DNA of 64,000 nucleotides, taken from assembly GCA_900696525.1 (NCBI GenBank), contig CAADGL010000017.1, forward strand, positions 104,326-168,325, in the 5' to 3' direction. A program made the translations under genes and the position numbers. Below are positions 9,032 to 19,548 of the stretch, in pieces; the stretch's first letter is position 1; each line of letters begins with the position of its first letter. This DNA is from an uncultured Planctomycetota bacterium. GTDB taxonomy: Bacteria > Planctomycetota > Phycisphaerae > UBA1845 > Fen-1342. The notes below the pieces were generated by a model that was given only the letters and a program-made list of their open reading frames with translations, ran no database searches and was not told the origin of the DNA.

Positions 9032-9433
9032 GGCCGGCGAGATTGTAGCGGGTGTTCCCAACGGCCGGGGACGGGGCGGCCCGTGGCGCGTCGCAGCCTC
9101 GGCGCGGCTGACGAAGCAAGCACCCCGTCAGAGCTGGCTATCCCGAGCCCGGCCTCAAGCCGGACACATGAGGCTATCCGAAGTCCGGTCAGAGTCGCGA
9201 AGGCAAACGAGGGCGGGAGGCCGTGTTCCGCCGCGTCTGGCGGGGGCGAATCTGTCAGAATGGCAGGCGCAAGTTGGGAGGCTGGTGGGTCGGTTTGACG
9301 CAACCGTCTTTTTTTAATGGGTTTATGGAATAGGTACGACTTTTGGTTTGCTGGTACCTCGCTTGCATGGAACGCCCTTGGAGTCCGCCGCGCCCGCGCA
9401 GGCGCGAGGGCTCAACACCGATTGGAGTCCCGG
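9032..9433 (+). other. Intergenic leader upstream of dnaK
   Basis: No gene is supported here. The region separates two divergent genes. Its second half contains the most AT-rich patch nearby (TTTTTTTAATGGGTTTATGG at about 9309-9328), where promoter activity is likely, but no convincing -35/-10 pair and no CIRCE inverted repeat is visible. Confidence 0.4.
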
Positions 9434-11365
9434 ATGTCCTCGAAAATCATCGGCATTGACCTCGGCACGACGAACTCGGTGGTGGCAGTCATGGAGGCGG
9501 GCCAACCGAAGGTTCTCGTGAACGATTCCGGCTCGCGGCTGACCCCCTCGGTCGTCGCCTTCACCGACAAGGGCGAGCGCCTCGTCGGCCAGCGCGCCAA
9601 GAACCAGCAGGTCACCAACCCGACCCGCACGGTCTACTCGATCAAGCGCTTCATGGGCCGCCGGCACAGCGAAGTCGCCCAGGAAGAGAAGATCGTCCCA
9701 TACAAGATCGTCGGCGGCGCCGAGGAGCTGGTGCGCGTCAAGATCGACAGCAAGGAGTACGCCCCCCCCGAGATCTCCGCCATGATCCTGCGCGACCTGA
9801 AGGCCACGGCGGAGCGTTATCTCGGCGAGACGGTGGAGCGGGCGGTCATCACTGTGCCGGCTTACTTCAACGACTCGCAGCGTCAGGCCACCAAGGAGGC
9901 GGGGCAGATCGCGGGTCTGAAGGTGGAGCGCATCATCAATGAGCCCACCGCTGCCGCGCTGGCCTACGGCCTGGAAAAGAAAGTCAACGCCAAGATTGCG
10001 GTCTTCGACCTCGGCGGCGGCACGTTCGACATCAGCATTCTGGACGTGGGCGACAACGTCTTCGAGGTGCTGAGCACGAACGGCGACACGCACCTGGGCG
10101 GCGATGACTTCGACCACGAGCTGATCAACTACGTTGCCGACGAGTTCCGCAAGAAGGAGGGCGTCGACCTGCGCAAGGATCCGATGGCCCTCCAGCGCCT
10201 GAAGGAGGCCTGCGAGCGGGCCAAGTGCGAGCTGTCGGGCAGCATGGAGACCACGATCAACCTGCCCTATATCACGGCCGACGCCAGCGGGCCCAAGCAC
10301 CTGCAAATGACCGTCACGCGGGCGAAGTTCGAGCAGCTCATCGAGAAGCTCGTCGAGCGCTGCCGCGGACCCGTCATGCAGGCCATCAAGGACGCCAAGC
10401 TCAGCGCCCGGGACGTCGACGAAGTCGTCCTGGTCGGCGGCAGCACGCGCGTTCCCGTGGTCAAGCGCCTGGTGAAAGAGATCTTCGGCAAGGACCCGGA
10501 CGAGAGCATCAACCCCGACGAGGTCGTCGCCGTCGGCGCCGCGGTCCAGGGCGCCGTGCTCACCGGCGAGAAGAGCGACATCGTCCTGCTCGACGTGACG
10601 CCGCTCAGCCTCGGCGTCGAGACGCTCGGCGGCGTGATGACCACGCTGATCCCGCGGAACACGACGATTCCCACGAGCAAGAAAGAGACTTTCAGCACCG
10701 CCAGCGACAACCAGCCGGCCGTCGACATCCACGTGCTCCAGGACGAGCGCAAGATGGCGATCGACAACCGCACGCTCGGCCGCTTCCAGCTCACGGGCAT
10801 CGCCCCGGCGCCGCGCGGCGTGCCGCAGATCGAGGTGACGTTTGACATCGACGCCAACGGCATCCTGAATGTGAGCGCCAAGGACCTCGGCACCGGAAAG
10901 GAGCAGTCGATCAAGATCCAGGCGTCGAGCGGCCTGTCTGATGACGAGGTCAAGCGCATGGTTCGCGACGCCGAGATGCACGCGTCCGAAGATGAGCAGA
11001 AACGCAAGCTCATCGACGCCCGCAACCACGCCGACCAGCTTGTCTACCAGACCGAGAAGACGCTCAGGGAGCACGGCGACAAGGTCGATTCGGCGACGCG
11101 CGGCGACATCGAGCAGGCGCTCAACCGCCTGCGGGATGCGGCCAAGGCCGACGACGCCGCGGCGATCCAGAGCGCGATCGACAACCTCAACCAGGCGGCG
11201 ATGAAGCTGGGCGAAGCCGTCTACAAGGCCACCGCGGCCCAGGCGGGCGGAGCAGGCGCGGGCGCCCACGGCGCCGCCGGCGGCGCGGAGCAGCACGCGG
11301 GCGCGGGCGTCGGGGCAAAGGGGGAGGACGTGATCGACGCGGAGTACGAGGTCAAGAAAGACTGA
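9434..11365 (+). CDS. dnaK: Chaperone protein DnaK (Hsp70)
   Basis: 643 residues, the normal DnaK length. The nucleotide-binding domain shows [20 protein letters not shown], the phosphate loop [17 protein letters not shown] and [15 protein letters not shown]; the substrate-binding domain (about 390-510) and helical lid follow; the tail ends in [11 protein letters not shown], close to the classical DnaK terminus. It refolds or holds client proteins in an ATP cycle with DnaJ and GrpE, neither of which is encoded here. The start is the ATG at 9434 with GGAG 6 bases upstream, not the longer frame that opens at 9317. It is transcribed alone, divergently from the UbiB-type gene. Confidence 0.97.
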   Translation: MSSKIIGIDLGTTNSVVAVMEAGQPKVLVNDSGSRLTPSVVAFTDKGERLVGQRAKNQQVTNPTRTVYSIKRFMGRRHSEVAQEEKIVPYKIVGGAEELVRVKIDSKEYAPPEISAMILRDLKATAERYLGETVERAVITVPAYFNDSQRQATKEAGQIAGLKVERIINEPTAAALAYGLEKKVNAKIAVFDLGGGTFDISILDVGDNVFEVLSTNGDTHLGGDDFDHELINYVADEFRKKEGVDLRKDPMALQRLKEACERAKCELSGSMETTINLPYITADASGPKHLQMTVTRAKFEQLIEKLVERCRGPVMQAIKDAKLSARDVDEVVLVGGSTRVPVVKRLVKEIFGKDPDESINPDEVVAVGAAVQGAVLTGEKSDIVLLDVTPLSLGVETLGGVMTTLIPRNTTIPTSKKETFSTASDNQPAVDIHVLQDERKMAIDNRTLGRFQLTGIAPAPRGVPQIEVTFDIDANGILNVSAKDLGTGKEQSIKIQASSGLSDDEVKRMVRDAEMHASEDEQKRKLIDARNHADQLVYQTEKTLREHGDKVDSATRGDIEQALNRLRDAAKADDAAAIQSAIDNLNQAAMKLGEAVYKATAAQAGGAGAGAHGAAGGAEQHAGAGVGAKGEDVIDAEYEVKKD

Positions 11366-11535
11366 CCGGCTCTTGCTTGTGGTATCGGCTTCCGGTCGAT
11401 CCGTAGCGGCACGCGTCGCGCGTTGAGGCCTGACGGCCTTTGCCTGCTGGCGCCACGCCATGGGTGGTATCGGTGGCTTTGCTGGCACAAGGGGCCATGC
11501 CAGGCGGCGTGGACGCAAGGGGCAGCTCACGCCTG

Positions 11536-12099
11536 CTACGCATCCCAGCTCGGATACGCACCCGCCGCGTGCGCACGCCCCAACCGGCGGTAGTTCTCCA
11601 CCACGTAGCGGATGTACGCGCGTTCCTCATCGCTCACGTCGCGCACCACGCGCGCCGGCGTGCCGAGCGCCAGCGTTCCGTCGGGGATCACCGTGCCCGG
11701 CGTGACCACCGCGCCCGCCGCTACGATGCACCAGCTTCCGACGCGGACGTTGTCGAGCAGGGTGCTTTTGATCCCGATCAGCGAGAAGGGGCCGACGCTG
11801 CGGCAGTGCACGCAGGCCAGGTGGCCGATGCTGACGTCGTCGGCGATCTCCAGCGGCACCCCGCCGCGCGTGTGAATCACCGTTCCGTCCTGCACGTTCA
11901 CGCGGGCGCCGATCGTGATCTCGGAGACGTCGCCGCGGATGACGACCTGGTGCATGACGGTGCATTCGTCGCCGAGCGTGACGCGGCCGCCGACGTAGGC
12001 CGTCGGGGCGATGTAGACGTTGCGGCCGATCGCCGGGCGGACGGGCTCGGAAGGGCGGCTCGCGTGCGGGTCGGCGGGTGCGGGGGTCATGTCGGACAT
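11536..12099 (-). CDS. Gamma-carbonic anhydrase-like left-handed beta-helix protein
   Basis: 187 residues built of hexapeptide repeats ([20 protein letters not shown] onward) forming a left-handed beta-helix. Three histidines in the family zinc-site positions are present: His76 (TVIHTR), His93 and His98 ([11 protein letters not shown]), with the 17- and 5-residue spacing of the CamH/YrdA branch. A C-terminal helix ([19 protein letters not shown]) completes the family architecture. It may hydrate CO2 or act as a metal-dependent acyltransferase-like protein; activity cannot be predicted for this branch. It lies 61 bases downstream of trmB on the same strand, probably one operon. A second ATG three codons in is also possible. 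Confidence 0.85.
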   Translation of the reverse strand: MSDMTPAPADPHASRPSEPVRPAIGRNVYIAPTAYVGGRVTLGDECTVMHQVVIRGDVSEITIGARVNVQDGTVIHTRGGVPLEIADDVSIGHLACVHCRSVGPFSLIGIKSTLLDNVRVGSWCIVAAGAVVTPGTVIPDGTLALGTPARVVRDVSDEERAYIRYVVENYRRLGRAHAAGAYPSWDA

Positions 12100-12160
12100 G
12101 GTAGCGGAGGAAGAAGGGACGGGAGCGACCAGCGGCCCGAGGGAGCGGTGGATCGAGGGA

Positions 12161-12823
12161 TCATGGCGCGCGGCGCTTGACGGCGAGCTGGTGCATGCGG
12201 CGGCCTTCGCGCAGGTACTTGATCTCGTAGTTGGTCGCGACGCGGGCCGCCTCCACGCCGAACTCCGGGTCGTCGAAGGGCGTCTCGACCAGCAGCGGAT
12301 GGGTGCGCAGCAGGGCGGAGATCACCTCGAAATACTCGTCGTGGTCGGTCTGCACCGCCCAGTGTCCGCCGGGGATCAGGCACCGCGCCGCCGCCTCGAC
12401 GAAAACGGGCTTGAAGAGGCGGCGCTTGTGATGCCGCTTCTTCGGCCACGGGTCTGGGTGGTAGACATGCAGGGCGCTGAGGCTGTCGCGCGGGCAGACG
12501 ACTCGGATGAAGTGGTCGGCGTCCGTGCGCAGCAGGCGCACGTTCGGCACGCCCCAGCACTGCATGCGATCGACCGCGTAGCGGTAGACCTGGTTGGCCC
12601 ACTCGATGCCCAGGAAATTGCGCTGCGGGTTGGCCCGTGCCCGGCGAAGCAGGAACGCCCCCTTGCCCGTGCCGATCTCCAGCTCGACCGGCCGCGTGTT
12701 GCCGAACAGGCGCTCCCAGGCCATGTCGCGCAGCTCGTCAAGGCCGACGGCGACCGGCCGCGGCGTCGGCGCGGATTCGCCGGGTTCGACTTGACACGGA
12801 GCCGGTTCGGTCATGGCCTTCAT
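12161..12823 (-). CDS. trmB: tRNA (guanine-N7)-methyltransferase
   Basis: About 220 residues. The SAM-binding motif [20 protein letters not shown], the [15 protein letters not shown] segment and the signature [16 protein letters not shown] are diagnostic of TrmB, which makes 7-methylguanosine at position 46 of tRNAs. The usual C-terminal [12 protein letters not shown] is also present. Two ATGs (12823 and 12814) are possible starts; 12823 is taken because a GGGCGG stretch precedes it at a suitable distance. It is divergent from cysK, with about 186 bases between the starts, and precedes the carbonic anhydrase-like gene. Confidence 0.93.
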   Translation of the reverse strand: MKAMTEPAPCQVEPGESAPTPRPVAVGLDELRDMAWERLFGNTRPVELEIGTGKGAFLLRRARANPQRNFLGIEWANQVYRYAVDRMQCWGVPNVRLLRTDADHFIRVVCPRDSLSALHVYHPDPWPKKRHHKRRLFKPVFVEAAARCLIPGGHWAVQTDHDEYFEVISALLRTHPLLVETPFDDPEFGVEAARVATNYEIKYLREGRRMHQLAVKRRAP

Positions 12824-13009
12824 GATAGCCGCCCACCGGTGACATGCCCTCGTGTACACACCCAGGGCGTGCAGACGCCGGGGGGGGCCGCCGACGGCGG
12901 ATGCTCAAGCGAGCGCGGCGGATCGCGGCGGCGTGCGGCCGAGCGCCGTTGTGGTAGGATGATACGCGATCGGGCGTCATCACCAGGGACTTATTCGGAG
13001 AAAGCCGCC

Positions 13010-13954
<945 letters not shown>

Positions 13955-13982
13955 CCTTCTCCAGCAGATTCCGGCGGTCATC

Positions 13983-15017
13983 GTGCTGCTGACGATCGAG
14001 AACCTGCGGACCGTCATCGCGGCGACCGGCGTCGACGGCGACGGCCCCGCGGCCGTCGTCGACGGCGTGAGTCTGTCCCTGGCCGCCGGCGGGACCGCGG
14101 CGCTCGTCGGCGAGTCGGGCTCGGGCAAGACGCTGACGGCGCTGTCGATCATGCGGCTGCTGCCGGAATCTGCACGCCTGGCGTCGGGCCGGGTTATTTT
14201 CGAAGGCCGCGACCTGGTCACGGCCACGGAAGCTGAGCTGCGGCGCATCCGCGGGGTGCGCGCGGCGATGATCTTTCAGGAGCCGATGACCAGCCTGAAC
14301 CCCGTGCTGACGGTTGGTTTTCAGATCGCCGAGCCGCTGCGCGTGCATCGCGGGATGTCGCGGCCGGCGGCGCGGCGCGAGGCGATCGAGCTGTTGCGGC
14401 GCGTGGGCATTCCCGCGCCGCAGCGCCGCGTGGACGCGCATCCGCACGAGCTCTCGGGCGGCATGCGGCAGCGGGCGATGATCGCGATGGCCCTCGCCTG
14501 CCGCCCGGCGCTGCTGGTGGCCGACGAGCCGACGACGGCGCTCGACGCGACCGTTCAGGCACAGATCATGGCGCTGCTGGGCGAGCTGCGGCGCCAGACG
14601 GGCCTCGCGCTGCTGCTCATTACGCACGACCTGCGCCTCGTGGCGCGCGTCGCCGACGACGTGCACATCATGTACGCGGGGCGGATTGTCGAGTCCGGGC
14701 CCGTCGCCGAAGTGCTGGGCGCGCCGCGGCATCCTTACACCGCGGCGCTCCTGCGGACGCTTCCGGGCTGGGGCGGCGATGCGGCGCGCGGGAACGCGCC
14801 CCTCGGCGAACCACGGCGGGCGCGCCTGCCGGTGATTCCCGGCGAGCCGGCGCACGCGCATCGGCGTCCAGGGGGCTGCGCGTTTCATCCACGCTGCGAA
14901 GTGGGGAAAGACGACGCGCGCTGCCGGGCCGAGGTGCCGCCGGTGGAGCGGCGTGGGGCGCGGAGCTGCGCGTGCTTCAAGGAGCTGTCTTCCGAACGGG
15001 TGGGTGCGCTGGTCTGA
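13983..15017 (+). CDS. Oligopeptide/dipeptide-type ABC transporter ATP-binding protein (OppD/DppD-like)
   Basis: 344 residues starting at GTG. It has Walker [10 protein letters not shown]-loop [15 protein letters not shown], signature [15 protein letters not shown], Walker [16 protein letters not shown] and the H-loop [15 protein letters not shown]. The C-terminal region ([20 protein letters not shown] onward, with regularly placed cysteines) is the oligo_HPY extension that marks the peptide/nickel importer class. It should energise uptake of peptides or similar solutes as a heterodimer with the next gene. Permease and substrate-binding genes are missing from the neighbourhood, so the rest of the transporter must be elsewhere. 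Confidence 0.9.
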   Translation: MLLTIENLRTVIAATGVDGDGPAAVVDGVSLSLAAGGTAALVGESGSGKTLTALSIMRLLPESARLASGRVIFEGRDLVTATEAELRRIRGVRAAMIFQEPMTSLNPVLTVGFQIAEPLRVHRGMSRPAARREAIELLRRVGIPAPQRRVDAHPHELSGGMRQRAMIAMALACRPALLVADEPTTALDATVQAQIMALLGELRRQTGLALLLITHDLRLVARVADDVHIMYAGRIVESGPVAEVLGAPRHPYTAALLRTLPGWGGDAARGNAPLGEPRRARLPVIPGEPAHAHRRPGGCAFHPRCEVGKDDARCRAEVPPVERRGARSCACFKELSSERVGALV

Positions 15018-15027
15018 GCCGAGGGGC

Positions 15028-16092
15028 ATGCAAACAGGCTGGGAGAACGCAGGCGGATCGGCGCAACCGCTTCCTTACGGGCGCGGCTCGGAACGTGGGG
15101 CCGGTCGCGAAACGCATCGAAACCCTGCTGACCTGCTGCGCGTCGAGGGACTCAGCGTCCGCCTTCGCGCGCCGGGCCGGGGCGGCGTGGTCCGCGCGGT
15201 CGAGGACGTGAGCTTTCGCGTCGAGCGCGGCGGCCGCTTCGGCATCGTCGGCGAGAGCGGCTGCGGCAAGAGCACGCTCGTGCGGGCGCTGCTGCGACTC
15301 GTGCCGGCGACCGGCGGGCGCGTGGAGCTCGACGGCGTCGACGTGCTGAGCGCACCGGCGGCGACCCTGCGGACGTTACGGCGGCGGGCGCAGATCGTCT
15401 TTCAGGATCCGCAGGCGAGTCTCAACCCGCGCCTGACGGTGGACCTGATCGTCGGCGAGGCGCTGCACGCCCACCGGCTGGTGCGGTCGGCGACGGAGCG
15501 GCGCGAACGCGTCGCGCAGCTACTGAGGGACGTCGGATTGCCGGCGGAAGCGCTCGATCGCCATCCGCACGAGTTCTCCGGCGGCCAGCGGCAGCGGATC
15601 GGCATTGCGCGGGCGCTGGCGCTCGCGCCCGAGCTGCTGATCTGCGACGAAGCGGTCTCGGCGCTGGACGTGTCCGTGCGGGCCCAGATTCTCAACCTGC
15701 TGGCCGACCTGCGAGATCAGCGCGGCATCGCCTACCTGTTTGTCTCGCACGACCTCCACGTCGTGCACGCCTTCTGCGACCAACTGGCCGTCATGTATCT
15801 CGGCCGCTTTGTCGAGCAGGGTCCCGCCGCGCAATTGCTGCACGACCCGCGGCATCCTTACACCTCGGCCCTCCTCGAAGCCGCCGGCGTCGGCGCCGGA
15901 CCGCCCCTGGACCCCGGTGAGCCGCCCTCGCCGTTGTCGCCCCCGGCCGGCTGCGCCCTGCACCCGCGCTGCCCGCTGGCGGAGGATCGCTGCCGGCGGG
16001 AGACGCCGGAGTTGCGGTCGATCGGCGAGCGGCTCGTGGCCTGCCACGTGGCCCGCGAGACTGGCGCAGAACGAGGCCCGGGCGTCGCCTGA
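15028..16092 (+). CDS. Oligopeptide/dipeptide-type ABC transporter ATP-binding protein (OppF/DppF-like)
   Basis: 354 residues. Walker A GESGCGKS, Q-loop IVFQDPQASLNPRLT, signature FSGGQRQRIGIARAL, Walker B LLICDEAVSALDVSV, H-loop VSHDLHVVHAF and the C-terminal oligo_HPY part (GCALHPRCPLAEDRC) place it with OppF/DppF, the partner of the preceding gene, which ends 10 bases before. The ATG at 15028 (GAGG close upstream) is the only plausible start, and this forces a dispersed 32-bp genomic repeat (15061-15092) to be translated as residues 12-22, ahead of the conserved domain that begins near residue 36. That N-terminal extension is thus repeat-derived. Confidence 0.88.
   Translation: MQTGWENAGGSAQPLPYGRGSERGAGRETHRNPADLLRVEGLSVRLRAPGRGGVVRAVEDVSFRVERGGRFGIVGESGCGKSTLVRALLRLVPATGGRVELDGVDVLSAPAATLRTLRRRAQIVFQDPQASLNPRLTVDLIVGEALHAHRLVRSATERRERVAQLLRDVGLPAEALDRHPHEFSGGQRQRIGIARALALAPELLICDEAVSALDVSVRAQILNLLADLRDQRGIAYLFVSHDLHVVHAFCDQLAVMYLGRFVEQGPAAQLLHDPRHPYTSALLEAAGVGAGPPLDPGEPPSPLSPPAGCALHPRCPLAEDRCRRETPELRSIGERLVACHVARETGAERGPGVA
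15061..15092 (+). repeat. 32-bp dispersed repeat, copy 1 (inside a coding region)
   Basis: This stretch differs at one position from 26155-26186. It is GCGCAACCGCTTCC, then T (here) or C (other copy), then ACGGGCGCGGCTCGGA. Here it lies in the coding region of the second ABC ATPase and is read as AQPLPYGRGSE. Confidence 0.75.
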
Positions 16093-16229
16093 TTGCATTC
16101 CAGTTTGCATGGCTGAGCGCCCGATAACTTCAGAGGCGTCTGCGCGCCTTATTGGAATCGGTCCATCGACGGCCCGATACCCCGAAGTGTCGTTTGCCTG
16201 AATCCTGGCCCGCAGACACGGGGATGCCC

Positions 16230-17378
16230 ATGCGCCGCTTCATCGCCTTGCACCAGATGTTCGCGCTCGCCGCCGCCATGCTCGCCGGTTGTGCTGCGCC
16301 GGACTCCGGCCGACAGTCCGGGCACGTCGGCGCGCAGGGCGAGGCAGCGACGCCGCCCGAAGCGTCCGGACCGGCGGGCCCCGGCGGGCGCGCGGGGCTG
16401 ATGCGCTTCGGCGCCGGTGGCGGCTCAGATGGCGCGTTCGAGAATCGGCTCATTACGAACGTGCTGCAACATTCGTTCACGGCGCACGGCGCCGATTTCG
16501 ACCCGCATATCGACGCCGCGGGCCAGTTCGTCGTGTTCGCTTCGACACGCAACTCCGAGCGGCCCGACATCTTCATGAAAGGCGTGGACGGCTACGCGAT
16601 CACCCAGCTCTCAAGCGACCCGGCGGACGACATCCAGCCGCGCTTCTCGCCAGACGGAACGCGAATCGCCTTCGCGTCGAACCGCAGTGGGAACTGGGAC
16701 GTCTGGGTGATCGGCCGCGACGGAACCGAACTGACCCAGCTCACGCGCGACCAGGCCGACGAGGTCGCACCCTGCTGGTCGCCCGATGGCCAGCGGATCG
16801 CCTTCTGCACCTGGGGCCGACGCTCGCAGCAGTGGGAAATCTGGGAGATCGGGCTGAGCGAGCCGGGAGTGCGGCGTTTCCTCGCGTTCGGCATGTTCCC
16901 CGACTGGTCCCCCGACGGGCGGTTCATCGCCTTCCAGCGTGCCCGTCAGCGCGACAGCCGTTGGTTCAGCATCTGGACGATCGAACTGGTGGGCGGCGAA
17001 GTCCGGCACCCGACCGAGGTGGTGTACAGCGACGAAGCAGCGTGCGTGGCGCCGCATTGGTCGCCAGACGGCAAGCGCCTCGTCTACTGTGCGATCACGG
17101 GAGGGCGCGAGGGATCGGGAGCCGGCACGACGGCGGACCTCTGGGCGGTCGAGACGATCAGCGGCCAGCGCTGGAAGCTGACGGACGGCTCGTCACCTGC
17201 GTTCAATCCCGTCTGGGCGTCAAACGAGCGGGTTTTCTTTGTGTCGCCGCGGGCCGGGAGCGACAACATCTGGTCCGTATCCGCTCCCGGACGGGTGGCG
17301 GCAGAGCGAGCGGAGCCTGGCCCGGCACACGGGACCCACGAATCCGGAACGGCACACGAGATGGCGTCCGGTGGGTAG
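16230..17378 (+). CDS. TolB-like PD40 beta-propeller lipoprotein
   Basis: 382 residues. The start MRRFIALHQMFALAAAMLAG with lipobox LAGC predicts a lipoprotein; GGGG sits 6 bases before this ATG. About six WD40-like PD40 blades follow, each with a SPDG-type turn (PRFSPDGTRIAFASNRSGNW, PCWSPDGQRIAF, PDWSPDGRFIAF, PHWSPDGKRLVY) and ending in a tryptophan strand such as DVWVI or IWTI. The fold resembles the propeller of periplasmic TolB, but the N-terminal TolB domain is absent and no tol/pal genes are nearby, so it is a stand-alone periplasmic or outer-membrane propeller probably involved in protein contacts. It heads a plus-strand gene run. Confidence 0.82.
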   Translation: MRRFIALHQMFALAAAMLAGCAAPDSGRQSGHVGAQGEAATPPEASGPAGPGGRAGLMRFGAGGGSDGAFENRLITNVLQHSFTAHGADFDPHIDAAGQFVVFASTRNSERPDIFMKGVDGYAITQLSSDPADDIQPRFSPDGTRIAFASNRSGNWDVWVIGRDGTELTQLTRDQADEVAPCWSPDGQRIAFCTWGRRSQQWEIWEIGLSEPGVRRFLAFGMFPDWSPDGRFIAFQRARQRDSRWFSIWTIELVGGEVRHPTEVVYSDEAACVAPHWSPDGKRLVYCAITGGREGSGAGTTADLWAVETISGQRWKLTDGSSPAFNPVWASNERVFFVSPRAGSDNIWSVSAPGRVAAERAEPGPAHGTHESGTAHEMASGG

Positions 17379-17454
17379 TCAGTTGATGCTTGGCTCGCAA
17401 TAGACGGGATTGCGTCACCAGGGATTGCCCAGGGTTATCGGGGCTAATAGAATC

Positions 17455-18228
17455 ATGGGTTGTCCGACCATACGATCGGCCTATCGGTCCTGGCTAGCCG
17501 CTCCGGCCGGTGCGCGAGGTGTCCATGTTGCGGTGACGGCCGCGGTGCTGGCGGGACTGGTTCCGAGCGGCGGCTGCGCGAGTCACAACACAACGCCAGA
17601 CAGCCCCCGAATCAACGAGCCGACCGTCGTCGTTGTCGCGCCTGTGCTCAACATGAGCAACAGCACCGACTTCGACGCCCTCAAGCTCTCTGACATCGTC
17701 GCCGCGGAACTGACGACGTTTCAGGGCGTGGCGGTCATCCCGGTGAATCGTGTGCTCGCGGCTCTGGTCCGGCAGGGACGCGACGCGGTCTTGACGCCGG
17801 AGGACGCCCTGGCGATCGCCGACGAGTTCGGCGCCGATGCGACGGTCGTGACGGCGGTGACAGCCTACGACGGCTACACGCCGGCGGTAGGCGTCGTGAT
17901 GCAGTGGTACTGGCGCAGGAGGGTGATCGCGACGGAGTTTGACCCGGTGGCGGCGTCGCGGCTGGCGAGCGAAAGCACGCCCGGTCCGGAAGCGGTTGCG
18001 CATGGGCCCGCTGTGCAGGTGCAGCGCTACTACAACGGCACGGACGGGGCGTTGCAGGGGGAGATCCGGGAGTATGGCGCCAAGCGAGATGGCGCCTTAA
18101 GCCCTTATGGGTGGAGACGTTACGTTGTGTCTCAGGAACTCTTCGTCCGGTACTGCATCTGGGACTCGATCCGGACGATGTTATCGCAGGGAGCGTGCCG
18201 ACGGAGCGTTGGAGGCAACCCGGGATGA
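17455..18228 (+). CDS. Conserved-looking lipoprotein of unknown function
   Basis: 257 residues beginning MGCPTIRSAYRSWLAAPAGA, with a hydrophobic segment and a lipobox-like PSGGC at about residue 40. After it, VVVAPVLNMSNSTDFDALKL, LSDIVAAELTTFQGVAVIPV and NRVLAALVRQ resemble the nucleotide-free alpha/beta module found in periplasmic assembly lipoproteins of the CsgG/LpoB/TolB-N type (a fold-level impression only). A central basic WYWRRRV motif and aromatic C-terminus are notable. The stop overlaps the start of the next gene by ATGA, so the two proteins are translationally coupled and likely work together. Confidence 0.6.
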   Translation: MGCPTIRSAYRSWLAAPAGARGVHVAVTAAVLAGLVPSGGCASHNTTPDSPRINEPTVVVVAPVLNMSNSTDFDALKLSDIVAAELTTFQGVAVIPVNRVLAALVRQGRDAVLTPEDALAIADEFGADATVVTAVTAYDGYTPAVGVVMQWYWRRRVIATEFDPVAASRLASESTPGPEAVAHGPAVQVQRYYNGTDGALQGEIREYGAKRDGALSPYGWRRYVVSQELFVRYCIWDSIRTMLSQGACRRSVGGNPG

Positions 18229-18458
18229 CGGCAGAGCCCCGACAATTGAGCCTCGTCAAGGGCCGGGAGCGCTACCTGTTTTCGTATCACCGCGGGCAGG
18301 AAGCCGAACTTATCGCGTCGTTCGTGCGGCTGGCCGAGGACGCCCGGTGCGGGTTCACCTGGCTGGACGCGGCGATCCTGAGCTTCCAGGTGGAACGTCA
18401 GGACGAGTCGGCCGAGGGACCAGCCGATGTGGCGCGGCGCGGCGGCGTGTTTCTTTGA
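18225..18458 (+). CDS. Small protein coupled to the upstream lipoprotein
   Basis: 77 residues, start ATG overlapping the upstream stop codon (ATGA). The sequence (LSLVKGRERYLFSYHRGQEA, then LIASFVRLAEDARCGFTWLD) has balanced codon use and a helical, charged character unlike a spurious frame. No signal peptide or membrane segment is present, so it is probably cytoplasmic. The function is not recognised. The tight overlap with the lipoprotein gene is the only clue. Confidence 0.6.
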   Translation: MTAEPRQLSLVKGRERYLFSYHRGQEAELIASFVRLAEDARCGFTWLDAAILSFQVERQDESAEGPADVARRGGVFL

Positions 18459-18513
18459 CCGGGAATCGAAGTCCGGGATGCGAGCGCAAGACAGAAATCA
18501 ACGGTAGCCAAGC

Positions 18514-19461
18514 ATGAGCGCCCAACAGTCCATCGTCGAACAGTTCATCACGTACCTGCGTGCGGAGCGGCATTTCTCGGCGCACACGGCCCGGTGCTAC
18601 GCGGCCGACCTGGACCAGTTCCGGGCGTACTTCGCGCAGCCGAACGGCTCGACGAACGGCGACAATGGCCGCGGCGAGCCGGGGGCGCGGGCGCCGGACC
18701 AGCGGCTGTTGAGCGTGGACACGGAGGCGGTGCGCACCTTCATGGCGCACCTGCGGGACAAGAACTACTGCAAGAGCACGGTGGCGCGGAAGCTGGCGAC
18801 GCTGCGGAGCTTCTACAAGTTCCTGATGCGCCGCAACTACGTCCAGAACAACCCCGTCGCCCCGATCCGCACGCCCAAGCAGGACAAGAAGCTGCCCAAG
18901 TTCCTCGAGGTCGAGCAGATCGAGCGGCTCTTCGCCAACTGCGAGACCAACACGCTGCTCGGCTCGCGCGACCGCGCCATCCTCGAAACGCTCTACTCGA
19001 CCGGCATGCGCGTCAGCGAGCTCATCATGCTCAACGTCGCCGACGTCGACCTCGGCGCCAGCATCGTCCGCGTCCACGGCAAGGGCAAGAAGGAGCGCGT
19101 CATTCCGCTCGGCCCGGGCGCCGTCCGCGCCATCATCCACTACCTCGACCTGCGCCGCGCCGCCAACCTCTCGCGCATGGACGCCGACGCCCTGTTCATC
19201 AACAAGCACGGCCAGCGCCTCAGCACCCGCAGCGTCCGCCGCAAGCTCGACAAGTACCTCCTCGAGGCCGGGCTCGACCTGTCCGTCAGCCCGCACACGT
19301 TGCGGCACAGCTTCGCCACGCACATGCTTCAGCGCGGCGCCGACCTGCGCAGCGTGCAGGAGCTGCTCGGTCACCAGAGCCTCAGCACCACGCAGATCTA
19401 CACGCAGATCGCCGGCGAGAAGACGCGCGAGGACTACGCCAAGGCCCACCCGCGCGCCTGA
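18514..19461 (+). CDS. Tyrosine recombinase (XerC/XerD family)
   Basis: 315 residues. The N-terminal SAM-like core-binding domain (FITYLRAERHFSAHTARCYA) is followed by a catalytic domain with the full set Arg166 (STGMRVSEL), Lys190 (GKGKKER), His261 and Arg264 (SPHTLRHSFATHML), His287 (LLGHQS) and nucleophile Tyr296 (TQIYTQI). Length and motif spacing match the chromosome-dimer resolvases XerC/XerD. Because it lies among housekeeping genes with no attachment site or mobile cargo, it is more likely a Xer protein than an integrase. An inserted Gly/Asn-rich loop (residues about 45-65) is unusual. Confidence 0.9.
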   Translation: MSAQQSIVEQFITYLRAERHFSAHTARCYAADLDQFRAYFAQPNGSTNGDNGRGEPGARAPDQRLLSVDTEAVRTFMAHLRDKNYCKSTVARKLATLRSFYKFLMRRNYVQNNPVAPIRTPKQDKKLPKFLEVEQIERLFANCETNTLLGSRDRAILETLYSTGMRVSELIMLNVADVDLGASIVRVHGKGKKERVIPLGPGAVRAIIHYLDLRRAANLSRMDADALFINKHGQRLSTRSVRRKLDKYLLEAGLDLSVSPHTLRHSFATHMLQRGADLRSVQELLGHQSLSTTQIYTQIAGEKTREDYAKAHPRA

Positions 19462-19548
19462 CCCGGTCCTTCACGACCTCTCCGCCGAGGCGCCCACGGC
19501 GCGCCCCGGCTTGACTCGCCTGCGCAGCGCTCGCACAATCGCCCGGCG

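Noticed and set aside
7553..9298. 581-codon plus-strand frame over the AarF/UbiB gene
   Set aside because: A shadow frame; the minus-strand protein has all UbiB-type kinase motifs.
9062..9433. CIRCE element or heat-shock operator before dnaK
   Set aside because: No TTAGCACTC-N9-GAGTGCTAA-like inverted repeat could be found.
18514..19461. Integrase of an integrated element
   Set aside because: No attachment repeats, cargo or tRNA junction are near; length and surroundings suit a chromosomal Xer recombinase.
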